From Asterionellopsis glacialis (taxonomy: Eukaryota; Bacillariophyta; Plagiogrammaphyceae; Rhaphoneidales; Asterionellopsidaceae): DNA of 13,717 nucleotides. Where the stretch lies: positions 1 to 13,717 of the forward strand of contig WKLE02005324.1 in assembly GCA_014885115.2 (NCBI GenBank), in the 5' to 3' direction. Made by a program: the position numbers and the translations under genes. This document shows, one piece after another, positions 8,940 through 13,717 of this stretch (position 1 is the first letter of the stretch; every line of letters begins with the position of its first letter). The notes under the pieces were generated by a model. That model was not told the origin of the DNA, searched no databases, and worked only from the letters and a program-made list of their open reading frames with translations.

Positions 8940-9450
8940 TAGATACCCAGGTCCAACTGACTTACCTGTACCAGGTACTGTACCTGGTACCAAGAATCTG
9001 TTACTGTGCACCGTCTGGAGCAGCAGGTATTTTTTTCATATTGCCTCAATTTTAAAATGTGTCCCCGCCCCTTATGTACCAGTAGGATCGTGCCAGGTAC
9101 CGGTAAACAATCTTCGACTTAACGTACCTGTAAATCGCCATCAAGTATCCGTACCAGGTACAAGGTGTCCACATGTGATCTGGACTTTTTATATGGTTAC
9201 ACAGTTTTATATGGAAGGTCACGCCTCGAAGCTCCCGGAACAAAAAATTCTTCTTCTTGATGTGCAAGAGGTTTGACTGGCTGAGATGCATCGTAGTAAC
9301 AGGTCTAGAGAGTTGGGTTTTCAGGTAGGACCCTGGTATCACGGCAAAATCGTATGTACCAGTACAGAGTATCCCTCGATCCTCGATCATGATCATCTGC
9401 GGCAGGATAGTCTAGAGTCGTACCTGGTACGGTAGGTCCTACGGTACCTG
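8940..9450. repeat. Main field of GTACC(A/T)GGTAC palindromes
   Basis: At least eight palindromic words in 500 bp. The strongest is 8968-8990: GTACCAGGTAC, one T, then GTACCTGGTAC, where each half is a palindrome about its centre and the halves are also exact reverse complements. Others are CCAGGTACCGGTA (9093-9105), GTACCAGGTAC (9151-9161), GTACCAGTAC (9356-9365), GTACCTGGTAC (9420-9430) and GTAGGTCCTAC (9432-9442). No coding capacity or target-site duplication was seen. Confidence 0.65.
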
Positions 9451-9599
9451 TATCAAACCCTATTTCGGCCCGTTGCGTGATTTTCTACTTTATGTGGTAC
9501 TATCGGTCTTTCGCCACCGATACATCCGCGTGATTCCTTTCGCTCATTCGATGCTAACAAAAAAACGCCTGTTTCATTGTTCTTTTCGAAGTGACACGA

Positions 9600-11892
9600 A
9601 TGAATGCGACAATGTTACCTCACGCGACAGACGTCAAAGAAGGCGAAAGTGGCATTACGGCAAAGGCGATGACTCCGAATTCACAAGCGCTGGCGATTAG
9701 CGAAAAGCGCATGGATGAGGCTTCTTCACAGGAGACAAAAAGACCATCGTTGGATACGTCCAGGATGACTTCCACGGTCAATGATAAATCATTGCACACG
9801 ATGCCTGTCTCAATTTCAGAGCCTCCCTTGAAAAGTGCAGCAATTGCGCCGCAGCCAGGGTCATTTTCAAATACTTCTGTGGTTAAATCAGTAAAGATGG
9901 CTGATCCACTTGAAACAACCAAGGCGACAGAGTCACGTTCACCCTCCTCCCCTTCGATTTCCACTGAGGTAAAAAAGGGGAATCTTTCACCCTCCGAAAA
10001 CCGCACCAACATTACTTTCTCAAATGAAAAAATTTCTGGAAAGAAAAGCACACCGAAGGAACGATTGCAACGAAGGTAAGCACTCGAATTCTGTTCATCG
10101 CATCATTGTTCTTTTTCACGCTCTTGCTCCCGCCACCGTTGACAGGCGTCGTGGCAGGGCTGGTCAGACGGGATGTCTTTTTCTCCTTTGAAAGAAGAAA
10201 CATCTGGTATGCCCATTTCTTATTATGGAGACTGTGAAACGCGTACGTGTTCTATCCAGAAAAGTTGGTTGATTGGTTGTTGGACGTCATCCTACTTCAA
10301 CCCGCCGATCACTATTGGCTTGTTGACGTCATAGCAATTGAACTATTTTTCACTTATGTTCTGCTGACCTCACGATGACCTCATGTCCTTACCCGAGTTG
10401 AAATTCCCCGGCAATGTCTTTGGTTTTCCTTCCCGCCCTTGAATGGCTGGCTGGCTGGCTTGGATGAAGCCTATATAATCCAATCATTGTGTCCCTTTTG
10501 TACCCGTCATACATTGGGGTTCGTTCAAATCCATACAAATGGCGAAGTGGATGCCAGGCCGTCTGTGGGACCGAAGTCATTGGCGGCGGATGAAGAAGAC
10601 GCGTCAGAACTTTGGGACCTCCAGCCAAATGTTTTTCGTTGAAGTTATCTGAGTGTCTTTGTAATCTTTCTTGCAAATACTTATTGGAGCAATATTCTGG
10701 GCTTAAGTATCCTCGTTGTTTCACTTGAACTTCCTGAAACACCTCAGAGGCTTGAATTTTTTCACCCGGATTGAGCATCCTTGACTGTTGAATTTGCGTT
10801 CTTACGGTTCTCAAAGACATTCCTTGAATAATTTTTTCTCAACACGTACTTGCTTGATTGCTCTCTTTATTCATATCTGTCACCATTGATTGATCTATTG
10901 ACACCATGACCCGTGACTACCGAACATCACTCGCCAGCCGAGAAAGAAATCGTATGCATGCAAGGAAGACACGCCAAAGAAAAAAGGAGCACATGCAAAA
11001 CTTGCAAAATACGGCCAATGATCTAAAAGAAGATCAGCTGAAATTGAGACAGATCATCAACGAGAAAACGACTGCAAATATCCTCGTTGGCCTCTTTTCC
11101 AAGCCCACAAGCAACTCAGAGAATGATCCCAAAGTGGAAGCACTCTTAGGAAGACCTGTGCAAGAAATTCCTGACCCTTCAAAGATTCCAGAACTTCCAG
11201 CTTTAATTCTTCCGGGACAACACAATTCAAAAAAGAACAAAGCGTTATCGGAGCAAAATTTCCCCGACGATGGAATCGATTATGAATTGCTTGGAAAGGA
11301 CAGATCAAAGTGCACACCAGCTGAGTTAGATCAGATTCGCAGAGAACGTAACCGAATGCACGCCAAGCGAACTCGTGACAGGAAACGCATCTTTATGGAA
11401 GAAATGGAAGAAATGATCAAGAGACTACAAGAAGAAAACCAACTTCTCACCAATCACATTGCCAAATTTGACAACGAACATGGAGTATCACCTTCTCTGA
11501 CCCCAGCATTGTCATCTCCATCTATAAAGGCAGGTACTCCTGCTTTGCTCGAGTTACCAAATGCATCTCTTTCACCCTCCGCTCTCGCCAGTGACGTCAG
11601 TGGTGAGAAATCCCTGAAGAAAAATGATGACGCCGTAGACCAAATCAAGAACCTCCTTGAAGCTGCAGGAGCATTCAACAACAAGAACAACAAGAGGAAC
11701 AACACTTGCATGGGCATGTTTGCAATCACTTCTGTTGCATCTGTTGTCTCTGCCACGCACTCTGCAGACGTCAGTGTTGCAGACGATCATTCTGCAGATG
11801 ATCCAAGTCCAAACAAGAAACAACGTTTAGATAACGGGGCCACTGCCCCAAGAATAGACGTTCCCACATCCATTACAACAGGTTGTCATTGA
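9600..11892 (+). CDS. Double-bZIP transcription factor, long form (exons 9600-10075, 10938-11892)
   Basis: A predicted nuclear DNA-binding protein of 476 residues. Exon 1 encodes 158 Ser/Thr/Pro-rich, probably disordered residues. Its donor (CGAAG|GTAAGC) and an acceptor at 10936-10937 (CTCGCCAG|C) are in matching phase, giving STPKERLQRS-RERNRMHA. That junction resembles the run into the second basic region, CTPAELDQIRRERNRMHA, which is the main reason to join them. The basic regions are at N163-x7-R171 and N297-x7-R305. Each is followed by leucine-type heptads; the second zipper also has the usual Asn. The tail (about 340-476) is Ser/Ala-rich with KKQRLD. The start is the first ATG after an in-frame TAA at 9555. 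The acceptor has a weak pyrimidine tract, and the exon-1 ORF alone has no recognisable domain, so the join needs RNA evidence. Confidence 0.65.
10146..10191 (+). other. Possible alternative terminal exon of the long form
   Basis: A nearer acceptor (CACCGTTGACAG, 10134-10145) with a good pyrimidine context would give a 70-bp intron. It adds RRRGRAGQTGCLFLL in frame and then TGA at 10189-10191. The product, about 173 residues, would lack both bZIP domains. It could be a truncated isoform or the true end of a separate small gene. Confidence 0.4.
10273..10383 (+). promoter_or_regulatory. CRE-type promoter modules (two ATTGG-N5-CRE units plus two variants)
   Basis: ATTGG 10273-10277, five bases, then GGACGTCA 10283-10290. 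ATTGG 10314-10318, five bases, then perfect TGACGTCA 10324-10331. The two modules are exactly 41 bp apart. TGACCTCA follows at 10365-10372, again 41 bp on, and at 10376-10383. ATTGG is an inverted CCAAT box (NF-Y site). The spacing and repeated architecture suggest a real bZIP/NF-Y-type control region for the short isoform, possibly self-regulated. Confidence 0.6.
10472..10478 (+). promoter_or_regulatory. TATA box of the internal promoter
   Basis: TATATAA 141 bp downstream of the perfect CRE. A start about 30 bp on (near 10505) would give a 400-nt leader to ATG 10906. Confidence 0.5.
10539..10652 (+). promoter_or_regulatory. 37-codon upstream ORF in the short-isoform leader
   Basis: Reads MAKWMPGRLWDRSHWRRMKK, then 17 more residues to TGA at 10650-10652. 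All four ATGs between the TATA box and 10652 are in this one frame, and the next 253 nt contain no ATG until the bZIP start at 10906. The peptide is Trp/Arg-rich. It could tune translation of the bZIP frame or be a small protein. Confidence 0.45.
10906..11892 (+). CDS. Double-bZIP transcription factor, short form
   Basis: A 328-residue protein from an uninterrupted frame. It starts MTRDYRTSLAS, which replaces the long N-terminus, then enters the first basic region (N15-x7-R23, heptad positions L33, L40, L47). About 134 residues later comes a second basic region (N149-x7-R157, heptads M167, L174, L181 with N178 between). The two basic regions are near copies (RERNRMHARKTR and RERNRMHAKRTR), pointing to internal duplication. 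The first zipper is less regular. The ATG at 10906 is fixed by an in-frame TGA at 10891-10893, in the context GACACCATGACC. The C-terminus is Ser/Ala/Asp-rich with NKKQRLDNG, a possible nuclear signal. Two bZIP units in one chain could bind two sites or pair with separate partners; this is inference. Confidence 0.88.
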   Translation: MTRDYRTSLASRERNRMHARKTRQRKKEHMQNLQNTANDLKEDQLKLRQIINEKTTANILVGLFSKPTSNSENDPKVEALLGRPVQEIPDPSKIPELPALILPGQHNSKKNKALSEQNFPDDGIDYELLGKDRSKCTPAELDQIRRERNRMHAKRTRDRKRIFMEEMEEMIKRLQEENQLLTNHIAKFDNEHGVSPSLTPALSSPSIKAGTPALLELPNASLSPSALASDVSGEKSLKKNDDAVDQIKNLLEAAGAFNNKNNKRNNTCMGMFAITSVASVVSATHSADVSVADDHSADDPSPNKKQRLDNGATAPRIDVPTSITTGCH

Positions 11893-11934
11893 CCTACATT
11901 GATATGAGGTTGTCATTGACCTACATTGATATGA
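11881..11934. repeat. Perfect 27-bp tandem duplication over the bZIP stop codon
   Basis: Units 11881-11907 and 11908-11934 are identical, each starting GGTTGTCATTGACCTACATT. The first carries the codons for the last residues and the TGA stop (11890-11892); the second is pure 3' UTR. The exact identity implies a recent event. The protein is unaffected because the stop is in the first unit. Confidence 0.9.
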
Positions 11935-12845
11935 TTAGACAGTCTCAATGTTTCCTTACATTAACTCATTCTATATCGGGTCTCCGTGCCTTTATCCGAC
12001 CTTTTGAATTGAAGTTCGTTTGCGCACGTAGATTGACCCCTTCATATAACATTTGTCACTCATGCACACTTCATGACGAGTACGCACACAATCCATCACT
12101 ATCATAGCACCAAATACAACAAGAAGGAAAATAACATCCTAAAATCTTTTAGAAGGCTAGACTAGCTATAAGAAAAAGAGATTTTATCACTTCTCACAAG
12201 CATCACAGTTGACCTGTTACTGCGAATAAAGGTTATCTGTGGGCACATAAGCACCATCACGCTGTTGAAAATCACGCACATAACAGGTTGCGCAATATTC
12301 TTTATTTCGTACATTCGACGCGGTCGATACTCTGGGATCTACTATTGCGTTACTGTATCATTAAATCATCAAAACATAATAAATAAGACCTCACAAGTCC
12401 ACTAAGCACTTTTTTTTCATAGTGCTACTTATTTGTTACAATCTATTTAACAAATTTGTTCACTAGAATTTCCTAATAGTACAACAAAATGAATTTCTCA
12501 AAGCAAGGAAGGAAAATGGGGCTCTCCACAAAAGTGTGTTTCAATTTGACAGGGAAATCCGACTGAGTAATCATGTTTTATTATATTTTTTTTCTCATTT
12601 GTTCATTTTTCTCTAGCGGCCAGGTGCGTCAAAGATAATTTCAAGTTGTTAGACGACTACTTTTTACTTAAATTCATTTTGCCTTCAAGGAGAGAAAGAC
12701 CTATAGCATGGAGAATCTCACGAGACGGACATATCTCTTCGTGTACTTTTGAAGGTTGAACCTTGCAAAGATTACTTTCAGAATTTTTGGATCCTGCTTT
12801 TCTCTCGTCCGCAAGCAGATTCATACGAAGTAATCCTTCCCAGAG
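11935..12845. other. Intergenic region, nothing recognised
   Basis: AT-rich DNA of about 900 bp holding the 3' UTR of the double-bZIP gene and the region beyond the decayed protease. AATAAA occurs at 12225-12230, rather far for a poly(A) signal. No ORF of note, RNA gene or ordered repeat was found. Confidence 0.5.
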
Positions 12846-13694
12846 TTAGAACCTTTTTTTGTCTTGCTCAAACTCCTTTGCGATGGCCTCGTGTTTTACA
12901 CCGGTAATCTTACCGCCATTCATGCTCTCCAACAATTCATCAACACGTGGGCAACCATTGTTCATTTTATGCCCCAGTATCTTCACCAAAGCTACTGTCT
13001 CATCTACAGTATTCTTTTTGAAACTGTGGCTACATTCAACCATAGAATGCGGGAGACCTCCAATATGTGATTCTGGTAGTGACGATGATGCCACGGTACA
13101 CCACCAACACGACCATTTTGATCAACATCGGGTTCACCCGAATTGCCTGGGTTGAGGGCAGACTGCACCTGCAAAATAAAAATGGACCCTGGATTATTTT
13201 TTTGAGCATTTTTGAATGTCACATATCCGCTTATTTACATAGGTGTGGGTATTCATTGCACCCCTCATTACACTGAAAGTTGACCTTCCTTTTGGGATGC
13301 CAATGAGAATCACCTTCCTGTAAAGCTCGACAGGAAGAGACGAAGGTGCTAGTTCAGCCACATCCAAAAGAGATCATCATCTATTTCTATAATTGCTAGA
13401 TCGATATTATTGCCCTAGCCATCCACTTCTTGGGATCTTGTTGACGTTGGACTCGAAGGACAGTTGCATTCGCTATACAGTGGGCGTTGGTAACTATTTT
13501 TTTACCTTTTATGCAGAATCCTGACCCAGTCCAAGATTCTTGCTCAACGGCAGTCCATGGTGATCCCTAATTACATTCTACACCAGTAACATGAAGTTGA
13601 ACCACACTATAAACCGATATAGCACTATCATTATCATCGCAACGTGGGGGAAGCCACGTTCTCCATACATGGAGTCGTAATCGTCGTAGCTCAT
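12846..13694 (-). pseudogene. Decayed Deg/HtrA-type serine protease
   Basis: Read on the minus strand from an ATG at 13694 (MSYDDYDSMYGERGFPHV), pieces of a Deg protease catalytic domain appear in order but in different frames: VYSVVQLHV; TGSGFCIKGKKIVTNAHC with the catalytic His at 13480-13482; DLAIIEIDDDLFW with the Asp at 13400-13402; LPVELYRKVILIGIPKG; SALNPGNSGEPDVDQNG with the Ser at 13139-13141; and PESHIGGLPHSMV, matching the usual IGY-x-IP strand. A TAG at 13567-13569 and at least four frame changes break it. GNSGGP has become GNSGEP. An intron-like acceptor (TTTATTTTGCAG) precedes the Ser block. After it an 80-codon frame runs to TAA at 12846-12848, without a recognisable PDZ domain. 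It most resembles plant Deg9-like proteases. Active proteins of this type degrade or refold damaged proteins in organelles or the nucleus. Confidence 0.8.
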
Positions 13695-13717
13695 GTTGGC
13701 GGGTTGTTAAGTGAGCT

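Larger units (their letters stand above)
7835..9599. other. Intergenic region, no gene recognised
   Basis: About 1.76 kb. It contains a hairpin just after the transporter stop, an orphan CRE at 8334, a phased TGTCA cluster at 8409-8458 and the main GTAC palindrome field at 8940-9450. Reverse-strand frames at 8456-8662 and 9052-9396 run through repeats and show no family signature. The last 150 bases serve as promoter and leader for the double-bZIP gene; an upstream ATG at 9551 opens a 49-codon frame (9551-9700) that overlaps the chosen start at 9600. Confidence 0.55.
10076..10937 (+). other. Long intron containing a candidate internal promoter
   Basis: 862 bp, several times longer than the other introns here (124, 135 and 176 bp). 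Inside it are CRE modules (10273-10383), a TATATAA box (10472-10478), a leader with a single upstream ORF (10539-10652), and the ATG of the short isoform at 10906. A 143-codon antisense frame at 10389-10820 shows no known domain. Confidence 0.6.

Noticed and set aside
9052..9396. 114-codon minus-strand open frame
   Set aside because: Lies entirely within the palindromic repeat field; the peptide is not protein-like.
9591..9593. GTG as start of the long bZIP form
   Set aside because: Nuclear genes of eukaryotes start at ATG; the first in-frame ATG is 9600.
10389..10820. 143-codon minus-strand open frame inside the bZIP intron
   Set aside because: Opposes the TATA box, upstream ORF and ATG-free leader of the plus strand and has no recognised domain. 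It could still be a small antisense gene, but the plus-strand reading explains more.

Overview
The window looks like nuclear DNA from a photosynthetic stramenopile, most likely a diatom. The evidence is a bZIP protein with a LOV-like PAS domain of the diatom type, bZIP basic regions of the NREHA / NRMHA kind seen in stramenopiles, a CRT-like (chloroquine-resistance-transporter family) membrane protein, short GT-AG introns (70-180 bp) and cAMP/CO2-responsive TGACGTCA elements upstream of genes. There are no bacterial operon features. The species cannot be fixed from sequence alone.

Layout. 1-1662: gene-poor DNA that opens with a cluster of GTACC/GGTAC palindromes, followed by a putative promoter with a full CRE and by upstream ORFs. 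1663-4663 (+): a 958-residue bZIP-PAS transcription factor with one 124-bp intron. 4664-5933: intergenic, with a four-copy degenerate repeat array (inverted AACCGT-N7-ACGGTT sites about 90-100 bp apart) and a CRE/TATA promoter. 5934-7834 (+): a CRT-like transporter in three exons. Its first intron is 135 bp, stop-free and a multiple of three, so it looks like coding sequence unless the family alignment is considered. 7835-9599: intergenic, with an orphan CRE, a helically phased TGTCA cluster and a dense field of GTACC(A/T)GGTAC palindromes. 9600-11892 (+): a bZIP gene with two complete basic regions. 11935-12845: nothing recognised. 12846-13694 (-): a decayed Deg/HtrA-type serine protease with a stop codon and several frameshifts.

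The most interesting locus is the double-bZIP gene. A Ser/Thr-rich first exon (9600-10075) can splice in frame over an 862-bp intron straight into the first basic region. The same intron contains what looks like a second promoter: two ATTGG-N5-(T/G)GACGTCAT modules exactly 41 bp apart, two TGACCTCA variants, a TATATAA box, and a leader with one 37-codon upstream ORF. It ends at an ATG that gives a shorter bZIP protein. This is the same logic as the vertebrate CREM/ICER locus, where a CRE-bearing intronic promoter makes a short, self-regulated bZIP isoform. It has been inferred here from sequence only.

The two bZIP genes and the CRE elements upstream of every intact gene suggest a shared cAMP/CO2/nutrient-type regulatory theme, but no functional link between the genes is shown by the sequence.
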